A DNA stretch of 10,978 bases from Fen-671 sp035502515 (GCA_035502515.1 DATJUH010000148.1:1-10978), one strand, 5' to 3'. Positions 1 through 6,876 are shown, counted from the first letter of the stretch. Notes: generated by a model not told the origin, from the sequence alone. Made by a program: numbers and translations.

Positions 1-577
1 CCGGGTCAAGCGGAGGACAGGTTGGCCCGCCCTTGGCGCTGGTGGGCGAGGTTGGGGCGGGGCGACTGGCGGCGTGGACCTCTTCGAGGGCCGGCGATGC
101 GGTCAAGCCCGGTTCTTCCAGTGCGGTGCGGCCCGGCCCGCAGCCATGCAGAATTATGTCACCTGCAGTGCACGTCAGCGTCCATAACGGTTCCGGGGCG
201 TGAATGTGTGCCTGGCCCCAAGCCGACCTTTAGCTGAGCGGCCGAACGCGTCCTCGAAAAGAAGGCCCGGGCTCTGGCCGAGCGCTCAGCGGAGGCACTA
301 ATGCCCATGAGCCAAGGGGTCTGTGCGCGCCAGGTGCTCTTATCGTTACCCTGGCGCGCACAAGTAACCAGCAGGCGACGTTTGGCCTGCGCCTGCCGGG
401 GGCGGCTGTGCCCGCGCCGGCGCCCGGCGCCCTCGAACGGGAGACTGCCGGTCTCGTATTTGGACCTGGCTGGGTACAGTGGGCGCATGGCCCGGACCAG
501 GGAGAAGCCGCCCGGCGCCGGGTGCTGGACAGCGCTCGGCGAGACTTAAAGTTGCGGAGCCGCCAGCCCGCGAATAG
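1..577. other. Gene-poor region downstream of the kinase operon
   Basis: I see no convincing gene here. The open frames on both strands are arginine- and proline-rich, lack domain-like patterns and have no credible ribosome binding sites, so they look like chance frames of GC-rich DNA. The region has several inverted repeats: a perfect 13-bp hairpin (listed separately), an 8-bp pair GCTGAGCG/CGCTCAGC at 233-240 and 283-290, and a 12-bp palindrome CCCGGCGCCGGG at 511-522. No tRNA, riboswitch or promoter is recognisable. The kinase gene reads into this region from the right, so the structures could help end that transcript, although none is followed by a T-run on that strand. Confidence 0.6.
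322..362. repeat. Perfect 13-bp inverted repeat (hairpin)
   Basis: The arms TGTGCGCGCCAGG (322-334) and CCTGGCGCGCACA (350-362) are perfectly complementary around a 15-base loop. The hairpin lies about 215 bp beyond the stop codon of the histidine kinase. Neither side has a T-run, so it is not a classic intrinsic terminator. It could be a U-less terminator, an RNA-stabilising 3' structure, or a binding site for a dimeric protein. Confidence 0.6.
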
Positions 578-1996
578 CTAAGACCGGGCCGGCTGCTGGA
601 TGGGGAGCCGCACCTGGAACCGGGTGTCGCCCGGTTTGGAGTCGACGCGGATATCGCCGTGGTGGTGCCGGACCACGATGCGGTAGCTGATGTCCAGGCC
701 AAGGCCTGTCCCGTGGCCGACGTCCTTGGTGGTAAAGAACGGTTCAAAGATGCGGCGCTGTATTGACGGCGGTACCCCGGGACCGGTGTCCCCTATTTCG
801 ACCTGTACGCAATCGCCATCCCGGCTGGTGGTTATCGTCAGCGTCCCTTCGCCGTCCATCGCATCGATGGCGTTGGCGATCATGTTGGTCCATACCTGGT
901 TGAGCTCGCCCGGCTGGGCCGAGATCTTGGGCAAGGAACGGTCGTAATCCTTGACGAGCTGGATGCCCTTTTTGAACTTGTAGGCAAACATGACCAGGGT
1001 GCTGGTCAGGCCGTCGTGGACGTCGATCTCCTCGAACAGCCCTTTGTCCATATGGCTGTAACTCTTCATGGCCCCCACCAGCTCGGAGATCCGCCCGGCT
1101 GAATTGCGGATTTCGCCGACCAGGCTGTCGATGTCAATGGCAATCGACAGATAGCGGACCGCCTGCGGCGCCGAACCCCCCGAGCTTTCTATGACCCGGG
1201 CCAGCCAGGCCTCATCGAGGCCGGCCGACACCAAGGTGGCCGCCACCTCCCATGGATCCTCGACGCCGGCCTGCCGCAGGCGATCGCCCAGCTCGTCTTC
1301 GAGGTCGCCGGACTCGAGGGCCGATAGGGTGGGCGCAGAACGGGCCCGCTCAACCGCCTCGGTCAGCAGTTCGAGAAGAGCGGAAAACTCGGCCTCGCTC
1401 AGCTTGGGCGCCAGACCGAGGAGGACACGGCGACCCTCCTGGAGCCGTCCCCCGAGTGCCTCGGCGGCCCGCACCTCGGCCGCGGCAGGGTTGTTCAGTT
1501 CGTGCGCCAAGCCGGCCGAAAGAGCGCCCAGCGCGATCAACTTCTCGCGCTGGCCCGAGAGGGCCTCAGCGTTGGTAAAGCCGTGGAAAAGACCGTCCAG
1601 CAGGTGCACCGCCATCGGGAACCAGGTCTTCAGCAGGTAGCCGAAATCCTCGGCCCGGAGCTTGAACAATCGAGTGCGCGCCACCGTTCTCAGGGTGGAG
1701 CTATAACCCTGGTCGGCGGCCGAGGTGATGAAGGCCCGGGTGGCCCCGGCATATGCCCCGGGCTGGGTGGCGGTGGCCAATGTGACGTCGGTGGCGTCAA
1801 TGCGCTTGACCAACTGGATCTCACCGTCCAGGAGAACGTAAAAGTATTCGGCCGGGTCATCCTGGTTGAACACGCTGACCCCCGGCTCGTAAGTTTCGAC
1901 GGCGCCGTGCTGGACCAACCAGTCCAGCTGTTCGTCGCTGAGGGCCTCAAACAGAAAACACCTCTGCAGTTCAGCCTTTGAAGCGGTCTCGGTCAT
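578..1996 (-). CDS. Sensor histidine kinase with N-terminal cyclic-nucleotide-binding-like domain
   Basis: This 472-residue protein has no membrane segment and is probably a cytoplasmic sensor kinase. Residues about 10-125 resemble a cAMP/CRP-type effector domain (F-x-V-L-L-D-G-E-I near 52-60). The dimerisation/phosphoacceptor helix carries the H-box SAGLAHELNNPAA with His165. The ATPase domain spans about 365-468: N-box NMIANAID (371-378), G1 GDTGPGVPP (402-410), F-box EPFFTTKD and G2 GHGTGLGL (427-434). An unusually long linker of about 120 residues separates the H-box from the ATPase domain. The ATG overlaps the stop of the upstream fused response regulator (ATGA), and GGAG lies 5 bases before it, so translation is coupled and that receiver is the likely phosphotransfer partner. 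Whether a cyclic nucleotide is really bound cannot be told: the phosphate-binding cassette is not well matched. The family assignment is firm; the ligand is unknown. Confidence 0.93.
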   Translation of the reverse strand: MTETASKAELQRCFLFEALSDEQLDWLVQHGAVETYEPGVSVFNQDDPAEYFYVLLDGEIQLVKRIDATDVTLATATQPGAYAGATRAFITSAADQGYSSTLRTVARTRLFKLRAEDFGYLLKTWFPMAVHLLDGLFHGFTNAEALSGQREKLIALGALSAGLAHELNNPAAAEVRAAEALGGRLQEGRRVLLGLAPKLSEAEFSALLELLTEAVERARSAPTLSALESGDLEDELGDRLRQAGVEDPWEVAATLVSAGLDEAWLARVIESSGGSAPQAVRYLSIAIDIDSLVGEIRNSAGRISELVGAMKSYSHMDKGLFEEIDVHDGLTSTLVMFAYKFKKGIQLVKDYDRSLPKISAQPGELNQVWTNMIANAIDAMDGEGTLTITTSRDGDCVQVEIGDTGPGVPPSIQRRIFEPFFTTKDVGHGTGLGLDISYRIVVRHHHGDIRVDSKPGDTRFQVRLPIQQPARS

Positions 1997-3666
1997 AGCA
2001 GCTCCAGGTACCGGTGGACCAGGGTTACCGCCATGGCGCCTTCCCCGACGGCGGACGCCACCCGTTTGACGGACTGGCTGCGCACGTCGCCCGCAGCAAA
2101 GATGCCGGGCACGCTCGTTTCGAGGTAGTACGGCTGGCGTTCAAGCGGCCAATCGGCCGGAAGCTCCCCATCTGTCAACAGGTCCGGCCCCGTAAGTACG
2201 AAACCATTTTGGTCCCGGAGCACCTCTTTACACAGCCAATCAGTGCACGGGTCGGCACCGATGAACACGAAAAGCCACGAAGCATCTACTTCTTCCTCGG
2301 TGCCGGTCTCCCGGTTGGCGATCGTCAGTCGCTCGAGGTGGCCGGTCCCGTCGGCACCCGTGATTTCGCAGCATGTCTGCACACGGACGTTAGGCAGTTT
2401 CTCGATCTGGTCGATCAAGTAATGGGACATCGAACGCTCGAGGCTCCGGCCCCGGACCATGACGGTGACGCTACGGGCGAAGCGGGAAAAGAATACGGCC
2501 GCCTGCCCGGCCGAATTCGCGCCGCCGACAATATAGACGTCTTCGCCCATGCAGGACTGGGCCTCGGTTGCGGTGGCCCCGTAGTAAACGCCGCTCCCCG
2601 TGAACGCATCGATGCCCGGCACGGCCAAACGGCGGTAAGCGACGCCGGTGGCGAGGAGCACCGCGTGCGCCGATAGCTGGCCGCCGTTCCCCAGGCCGAT
2701 CATCCGGGCCGACCCGCACACGTCCAGGCTGAGGACGTCCGAAGTCAGCAACATCTCCGCCCCGAACCGGCGGGCCTGGGTCGTAGCCCTCCAGGCCAGC
2801 TCCCCGCCAGTGATGCCGCCGGGGAAGCCGAGGTAGTTCTCGATACGCGAACTCTGCCCGGCCTGACCGCCGGTCGCCTCCCGCTCCACCAGCACGGTGC
2901 GCAGGCCTTCCGAGGCGCCATACACCGCTGCCCCCAGCCCCGCCGGCCCACCCCCGATCACGATCAGGTCATAGAAAGGCAGCGCCGGTGTGGAAGCGAG
3001 GCCGAGGGCGGCGGCAACCTGGGCGGTAGAGGGGGCGTGCAACGTCTGGCCGGTATCGGTGATAACCAGCGGCAAGTGGTCGACGTCCCCGCCGCTGGCG
3101 GCCAGAAGGGTAGCCGCGTCCCCGTCCCGTTCGAGCTCGAGCCACTTGAACGGGACCTGGTTGCGAGTGAGGAAGTCCTTCACTTCGTGGGATGGAGCCG
3201 ACCACCGGTGGCCGACCACCCGGGTGCGCTCATCCGACTTGAGGCGGTCCTGCATTTTCCAGTCCTCGAGCAGGTCGTCGAGCACCGGATAGAGCTTCTC
3301 GCGGGGCGGGTCCCACGGCTTCAACAGGTAGTAGTGCACATCGGCCTGGTTGATGGCGGCGATGGCTGCGTCCGTGTCGGCGTAGGCCGTGAGCAGGACG
3401 CGGCGGGCCTTCGGGTAGTACTGGCGGGACTCTTCCAGGAACTCGACCCCGGTCATCTCCGGCATGCGGTGGTCGGCGAGCAGCAGGCCCACCTTCTCAT
3501 CGCGGAGCTTGAGCTCTCTCAGCGCCTCCAGGGCCTCGGGCCCGGACTCGGCCCGCCGGATGCGGTAGTCCTCGCCATAGTGCTGGCGGAGATCCCGGGC
3601 CAGGGACCGGGACACTTCGGGGTCGTCGTCGACAGTCAGGAGGATGGGCGGCGGCATGACCGCCAT
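1993..3666 (-). CDS. Response regulator fused to glutaredoxin-like and thioredoxin-reductase-like FAD oxidoreductase
   Basis: The 557 residues form three modules. Residues 7-125 are a CheY-like receiver: acidic cluster VDDD at 12-15, phosphoacceptor Asp65 in LADHRMPEMTG, Thr93 and Lys116 in LLKPWD. Residues about 148-222 resemble a glutaredoxin fold, but the usual CPYC position reads WSAPSH. Residues 231-557 are a thioredoxin-reductase-like flavoprotein: FAD-binding VIGGGPAG (236-243), GGQAG and ENYLGFPGG, NAD(P)-binding IVGGANSAGQAA (379-390) and the C-terminal FAD motif GIFAAGDV (521-528). The CAxC disulfide pair of true thioredoxin reductases is absent; the aligned stretch reads VYYGATATE (360-368). 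It is therefore unlikely to reduce thioredoxin by the standard mechanism. The likely role is an NAD(P)H/FAD protein controlled by phosphorylation from the kinase encoded immediately downstream. Start: ATG at 3666 is used; ATG at 3657 is equally possible, and neither has a strong ribosome site. Confidence 0.93.
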   Translation of the reverse strand: MAVMPPPILLTVDDDPEVSRSLARDLRQHYGEDYRIRRAESGPEALEALRELKLRDEKVGLLLADHRMPEMTGVEFLEESRQYYPKARRVLLTAYADTDAAIAAINQADVHYYLLKPWDPPREKLYPVLDDLLEDWKMQDRLKSDERTRVVGHRWSAPSHEVKDFLTRNQVPFKWLELERDGDAATLLAASGGDVDHLPLVITDTGQTLHAPSTAQVAAALGLASTPALPFYDLIVIGGGPAGLGAAVYGASEGLRTVLVEREATGGQAGQSSRIENYLGFPGGITGGELAWRATTQARRFGAEMLLTSDVLSLDVCGSARMIGLGNGGQLSAHAVLLATGVAYRRLAVPGIDAFTGSGVYYGATATEAQSCMGEDVYIVGGANSAGQAAVFFSRFARSVTVMVRGRSLERSMSHYLIDQIEKLPNVRVQTCCEITGADGTGHLERLTIANRETGTEEEVDASWLFVFIGADPCTDWLCKEVLRDQNGFVLTGPDLLTDGELPADWPLERQPYYLETSVPGIFAAGDVRSQSVKRVASAVGEGAMAVTLVHRYLELL

Positions 3667-3688
3667 TGTGGCGCAGTCCGGGATGCTT

Positions 3689-3712
3689 TCAGTTGGGCCC
3701 GCCTCAGTTGGG
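3689..3712 (-). promoter_or_regulatory. Direct repeat CCCAACTGA x2, possible operator
   Basis: On the minus strand the 9-mer CCCAACTGA occurs twice with a 15-bp period (plus-strand TCAGTTGGG at 3689-3697 and 3704-3712). It lies 23-46 bp upstream of the ATG at 3666 of the response regulator/reductase gene, where a regulator or promoter element would sit. The repeat is visible directly; the regulatory role is inferred from position only. Confidence 0.35.
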
Positions 3713-3732
3713 TACTACGGGCTGTCCCCGCT

Positions 3733-3813
3733 CCCTCGCCACACGCCGCCAGCGGCGAATTGCCACTGGTCGGAGCGGTCGCCGGCTGGGCCCGCCAGTG
3801 CACGCGGCGAGGG
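3733..3813 (-). other. Potential branched RNA structure in the intergenic leader
   Basis: The 171-bp gap between the zinc finger gene and the response regulator/reductase gene contains nested inverted repeats. An outer stem pairs CCCTCGCC (3733-3740) with GGCGAGGG (3806-3813). Inside are a small hairpin GCCG/CGGC (3745-3756) and a stem CACTGG/CCAGTG (3764-3769 with 3795-3800). The arrangement resembles a closed multi-branch structure in the leader of the downstream minus-strand gene. It matches no riboswitch I recognise, and GC-rich DNA forms such pairings easily by chance. Confidence 0.25.
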
Positions 3814-3837
3814 CGGGAGCCAGGGGGGTGCGCTCCT

Positions 3838-4188
3838 TCAGTTGAGGTGGTCCTGCCAGTCCGGCGGGACCCGGCCCGCCGGCCCGGGCACAGGTTGCTT
3901 GGCCGGGTGGTGCTCAGGTGGTGCCAACGGCGGGCCGTCCAGGAACTGGTTGGTCCGGTAGTCGTAGAACCAGTCCTCACCGGGCTCGAAGCTACAAATA
4001 ATCGGGTGATCGTCCGACCGGGCGTGGTGTGTGGCATGTTGGCTGGGCGAGTTGTCGCAGCAACCAATGTGGCCGCAACTCGTGCACCGGCGAAGGTGGA
4101 GCCACCAGCCACCCGTTTCGAGGCACTCGACGCACCCGGTGCCGCTGGGGGCCACTGCCGGGTCGATGAAAGGATCACTCATCGCCAT
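3838..4188 (-). CDS. UBP-type zinc finger domain protein
   Basis: This is a 116-residue soluble protein with one UBP (ubiquitin-protease-type) zinc finger at about residues 17-75. Putative metal ligands are Cys19 and Cys22 (CVEC), Cys35 and Cys38 (CTSC), Cys43 or Cys44 (GHIGCC), and His51, His54/55 and His61 in a histidine-rich stretch. The G-H-I-G-C-C-D core and the later D-W-F-Y-D-Y are typical of the bacterial members. The tail from about residue 84 is proline-rich and probably disordered. GGGAG lies 7 bases before the ATG at 4188, supporting that start over the in-frame ATG at 4182. In eukaryotes the domain binds the C-terminal Gly-Gly of ubiquitin; the partner in bacteria is unknown. It lies 171 bp upstream of the receiver/reductase gene on the same strand and may share its transcript. 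Confidence 0.9.
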   Translation of the reverse strand: MAMSDPFIDPAVAPSGTGCVECLETGGWWLHLRRCTSCGHIGCCDNSPSQHATHHARSDDHPIICSFEPGEDWFYDYRTNQFLDGPPLAPPEHHPAKQPVPGPAGRVPPDWQDHLN

Positions 4189-4247
4189 AACCTATCTCCC
4201 GCGACCCCGGTCGGGATGCCGGAGAGAAGTGCTCAAAGAGCAAGAGG

Positions 4248-4270
4248 ATGAGCATGAGCATGAGCATGAG
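4248..4270. repeat. Hexamer tandem repeat (ATGAGC, about 3.8 copies)
   Basis: Three exact ATGAGC units at 4248-4265 are followed by ATGAG (4266-4270), in the 97-bp gap between the DUF445 stop codon and the zinc finger start. A short hairpin TGCTC-AAA-GAGCA lies beside it at 4230-4242. On the transcribed minus strand the tract reads CTCATG repeated, so it puts several ATG triplets about 60-80 bases upstream of the zinc finger start codon. It is a simple sequence repeat with potential for length variation. Confidence 0.75.
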
Positions 4271-4285
4271 TAGGCTGTGGCGCCA

Positions 4286-5617
4286 TCACGCCAGAGCCTG
4301 GGCGATGCCGTGCAGCGCCAACCCGACACCCGCCCCGACAACGCTCCCATTGACGCGGATGAACTGCAGATCCCGGCCGAGGAGCAACTCGAGTTGGCCC
4401 GCCGTCTCCGCCGCGTCCCACCGGTCGATGGTGCCCGTGATGAGACCGGCAAGCTCATCGTGGAACTGCTCGGCGAGGGCCCGGGCGCTCGACTCGGCCA
4501 CGCGTTCCAGGCTCTTCTGGAGAGCAGGGTCGGACGCCAGCCGCTGCCCTGCGGCCGCCAATACGCCGGCCAGCCAGTGGCGCAGGTCGGAACCCGGCTC
4601 GGCCGCTTGAACGCGCAGGGAGCCCTTCGCCTCCTCCCACAGCGTCGACGACCAGTCTCGCAGTTCGGCGCGACCGAGGATGTCCCGCTTCAGCTGCTCG
4701 CCGCGCTCACGCAGTTCCGGCGATGTCTCGAGCCGTTCGGCCAAGTTGGAAAACCATTCCTGGAACCGGCGCCGAGCCTCGTTGTCGGGCCCGGCGGCGA
4801 CCGCCGTCAGCCACCGGCGCAAGCGTAGGTACAGGCGATCGAACAGCAACCGGTCGACGGCGTCGGGCACCCAGCGGGGTGACTCTGCGACAAACCGGTC
4901 CCGAAGTTCCAGGCGGTGGTCGGCCAGGTACCGGTCGGCACTGGACACGATCGTGTCGAACAGTTCGTCCTGGCGCTCTCCCTCCATGAAGGCCTGGAGG
5001 GCGCGGCCGGCCAAGGGCGCCAGGTCGATGGCGTCCAGGGCGCGGGCCAGGCCCGCTGTCAGCAGGCCCTGGACTTCCTCGTCGCTCAGAAGGTCGGTGA
5101 CCGTCACCATGAGTTCTGCCGCGTGGCCGGCGGCACGAGCGGCATTGGCCTGGTCGGCCAGCCAGGAAGCGGTACGGGAGGCAAGCCGAGCCGAGCTGAT
5201 GCGGTCGGCCAAGACGTCGCCGTTGAGGAAGTTCTCCTGTACAAAACGGCCCAGCGTGGCGGCGAACTGGCCTTTGCGCTCGACGATCAAGGCAGTGTGC
5301 GGTATCGGGAGTCCCAGCGGCCGGCGGAAAAGGGCGGTCACCGCGAACCAGTCGGCGACGCCGCCGACGACGGAGGCCTCGGCGCCGGCCTGCACGTAGC
5401 CGAGAAACGTCCCATGGGCGCCTGCCGCGGTCACGGCTACGAAAAGGGCTGTGAACGCCAAGAGGGTACCGGTGGCACGCCGCCGGGCCACGGTCAATTG
5501 CCGGGCCCGTGACACCGGTGGCTGCCCGAATGTGCGGCTGCCTTGCATGAGTAGTTCACTACCCACGACCAACCCCGGGGCCAAGAATTCGGCCATCTGG
5601 CGTGGCCGGCTCGACAT
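4286..5617 (-). CDS. DUF445 family membrane protein
   Basis: The product has about 443 residues from the ATG at 5617. A hydrophobic helix lies near residues 50-67. It is followed by the hallmark DUF445 segment with GGVADWFAV (85-93), ALFRRP and LPIPHT, then by a long, mostly helical, charged region rich in Ala, Glu, Arg and Leu. A C-terminal membrane-like segment follows RVNGSVVG (about 421-428). This N- and C-terminal membrane anchoring with a helical middle is normal for DUF445; the family has no established biochemical function. The frame is open to a GTG at 5668, but that codon lies inside a 9-bp hairpin, so the ATG at 5617 is preferred. ATGs at 5596 and 5548 are also possible, since none has a clear ribosome site. 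The gene is first in the minus-strand cluster, 97 bp ahead of the zinc finger gene. Confidence 0.88.
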   Translation of the reverse strand: MSSRPRQMAEFLAPGLVVGSELLMQGSRTFGQPPVSRARQLTVARRRATGTLLAFTALFVAVTAAGAHGTFLGYVQAGAEASVVGGVADWFAVTALFRRPLGLPIPHTALIVERKGQFAATLGRFVQENFLNGDVLADRISSARLASRTASWLADQANAARAAGHAAELMVTVTDLLSDEEVQGLLTAGLARALDAIDLAPLAGRALQAFMEGERQDELFDTIVSSADRYLADHRLELRDRFVAESPRWVPDAVDRLLFDRLYLRLRRWLTAVAAGPDNEARRRFQEWFSNLAERLETSPELRERGEQLKRDILGRAELRDWSSTLWEEAKGSLRVQAAEPGSDLRHWLAGVLAAAGQRLASDPALQKSLERVAESSARALAEQFHDELAGLITGTIDRWDAAETAGQLELLLGRDLQFIRVNGSVVGAGVGLALHGIAQALA

Positions 5618-5657
5618 CCGCCCGGTGAGGTCACAACGGTGTGGGACATCCGCCGGC

Positions 5658-5680
5658 GGCCGGGCCACGCCGGCCCGGCC
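5658..5680. repeat. Perfect 9-bp hairpin in the leader of the DUF445 gene
   Basis: GGCCGGGCC (5658-5666) and GGCCCGGCC (5672-5680) pair perfectly around a 5-base loop. It lies in the presumed 5' leader of the DUF445 gene and covers the upstream GTG at 5668, which argues against that GTG as start codon. On the plus strand it is followed by an A-rich stretch, not by T, so it is not an intrinsic terminator. Confidence 0.5.
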
Positions 5681-5682
5681 GA

Positions 5683-5712
5683 ATAAAACTACCCGCTAAC
5701 CCGCTCCTTCAA
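5683..5712 (-). promoter_or_regulatory. Candidate promoter for the DUF445/zinc finger/reductase/kinase cluster
   Basis: On the minus strand a TTGAAG hexamer (5712-5707) is followed after 18 bases by the AT-rich hexamer TTTTAT (5688-5683), in an otherwise GC-rich background. This resembles a housekeeping-sigma promoter and would place transcription start just ahead of the 5658-5680 hairpin, leaving a leader of about 60 bases before the ATG at 5617. The spacing and the -10 match are imperfect, so this is a weak call. Confidence 0.3.
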
Positions 5713-5814
5713 TGCCTCGCCGTTTGCATATTTCCACGCGTGGGCCCCGCCTGTACGGGCTTTTATCTGTTTTCCGGATATAACTGCGCGTGCTACCCCG
5801 GTATGCGAATCTAT

Positions 5815-6876
5815 CTACGCCCGGCCAGGCCCGAAGGGGATGCCCACCAGCCGAGGAGCAGCCATAAAACCGTCGGTGTTCCCCTTCGAATCGGTATAAA
5901 AGCCAACCAGGTCGCCCGAATTGTTGAGGCCGTTCACGATCGTGCTGCCGATGCCGTCGGGGTCACTGACAGAGCTCAAGGTGCCCCCGCTGTAGACGAA
6001 CCCGTAGGTCTGCTTATGCTGTCCCACGTACATCCCGACGGCGACGCCCTGGTCGTTGAGGCCGAAGATCTGGGTCGTCGCCGACCCGGGCACGGCCACC
6101 GTTGTCCAGGGACCACCGGGCCGCTTGATGAAGCTGACGACCTGGCCGTTGGCCTTGGTGAAAAAGCCGGCCACGGTGCCGTGGTCGTTAATGGCCGTGG
6201 CTGTGGCGCTCGTAGCGCCGGGCGGGGTGACCGGCGTGAAAATCCTGGTGACCCGGTCCCATGTATAGGCATGAGAGTTGCCCTTGGCGTCGTTATAGAA
6301 GCCGACCGCTTGGCCATTGTTGTTGAGGCCCAGAAGCTGGTCGACCGGCGGCTTCGAAGTCGTAAGCGGGTCGGTGACGGAAGAGGTGACGCCGTCTTCA
6401 TCCAGGAACCCGTAGTTGGCGCCCGACGGCTGGGCGTAGAAACCCACCGTGTTGCCCCAGTCGTTGATGGCCGTGACCTGGGTTTGCTGAGAGCCGGTGA
6501 AGTTCTCGTTCGTAAAGGCGTTGCCGCTGTAGGGAGCGACCGTGAAGCCCTTGTTCGGGTGAACCGTAGCCGGCGAGCCACTCCCGAAATAGCCTGCGAT
6601 CTCACCGAAGTCGTTGATGCCGAGCAGCTGGTTGAACGTCGGGTCCTTGGGGTCCCCGAGCGTGAGGAAGCTGTAGTGGGAGGATGTGTCGGCCAAGGCC
6701 GGTGCCGGCGTCGCTGACGCGGCCGCCGCGGTGATCGGGGCCAGGGTAGCCCCAGCGGCAATGGCCAGGGCGAAACGGGCGCCCGAGGCCTTGTGCGAGC
6801 CAAGAGAAAACATGCGGGCGCGCCTGGCTCGCCTGACTTGGCGCTGGCGGTCGGGGGTGGTCGGGGTGGCTGGCAT
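5815..6876 (-). CDS. Secreted protein with six IN-x-x-G-x-x-VGFY repeats (HAF-like)
   Basis: This is a 353-residue exported protein. The N-terminus has an arginine-rich stretch (residues 10-22), a hydrophobic core at about 34-53 and a likely signal peptidase site after ALA (residue 62). The mature part holds six repeats 44-53 residues apart, with centres at about 86 (GINDFGEIAGYF), 136 (AINDWGNTVGFY), 183 (GLNNNGQAVGFY), 229 (AINDHGTVAGFF), 282 (GLNDQGVAVGMY) and 326 (GLNNSGDLVGFY). Each is followed by a K/S-G-N-x-x-G-F-type strand. The pattern matches secreted 'HAF'-type repeat proteins, likely a beta-propeller of about six blades; no catalytic residues are evident. The frame is open upstream to 7026, but the ATG at 6876 is chosen because AGAAAGGG lies 8 bases before it and the signal peptide begins there. 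It appears to be a single-gene unit. Its role is unknown, possibly surface or extracellular binding. Confidence 0.85.
   Translation of the reverse strand: MPATPTTPDRQRQVRRARRARMFSLGSHKASGARFALAIAAGATLAPITAAAASATPAPALADTSSHYSFLTLGDPKDPTFNQLLGINDFGEIAGYFGSGSPATVHPNKGFTVAPYSGNAFTNENFTGSQQTQVTAINDWGNTVGFYAQPSGANYGFLDEDGVTSSVTDPLTTSKPPVDQLLGLNNNGQAVGFYNDAKGNSHAYTWDRVTRIFTPVTPPGATSATATAINDHGTVAGFFTKANGQVVSFIKRPGGPWTTVAVPGSATTQIFGLNDQGVAVGMYVGQHKQTYGFVYSGGTLSSVSDPDGIGSTIVNGLNNSGDLVGFYTDSKGNTDGFMAAPRLVGIPFGPGRA

Noticed and set aside
322..368. Integron attC or tRNA-like reading of the hairpin near 322-362
   Set aside because: The GTTAC/GTAAC pair at 345-368 superficially recalls recombination core sites, but there are no paired R'/L' boxes, no integrase and no cassette; no tRNA arms or anticodon loop can be drawn.
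22..549. Short plus-strand frames at the left edge
   Set aside because: No ribosome sites, no recognisable domains, and Arg/Pro/Gly-rich composition typical of non-coding GC-rich DNA.
3037..4251. 404-residue plus-strand open frame
   Set aside because: It lies antisense to the receiver/reductase and zinc finger genes. Both of those have clear domains; this frame shows none and crosses their boundary, so it is a shadow of GC-rich coding.
5746..5764. Possible plus-strand terminator (CCCG/CGGG stem followed by CTTTT)
   Set aside because: The stem has only 4 bp and no plus-strand gene precedes it.
5641..6717. 358-residue plus-strand open frame
   Set aside because: It is antisense to the secreted-repeat gene, whose signal peptide, ribosome site and repeats are clear. 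The apparent periodicity of the plus frame merely mirrors those repeats.
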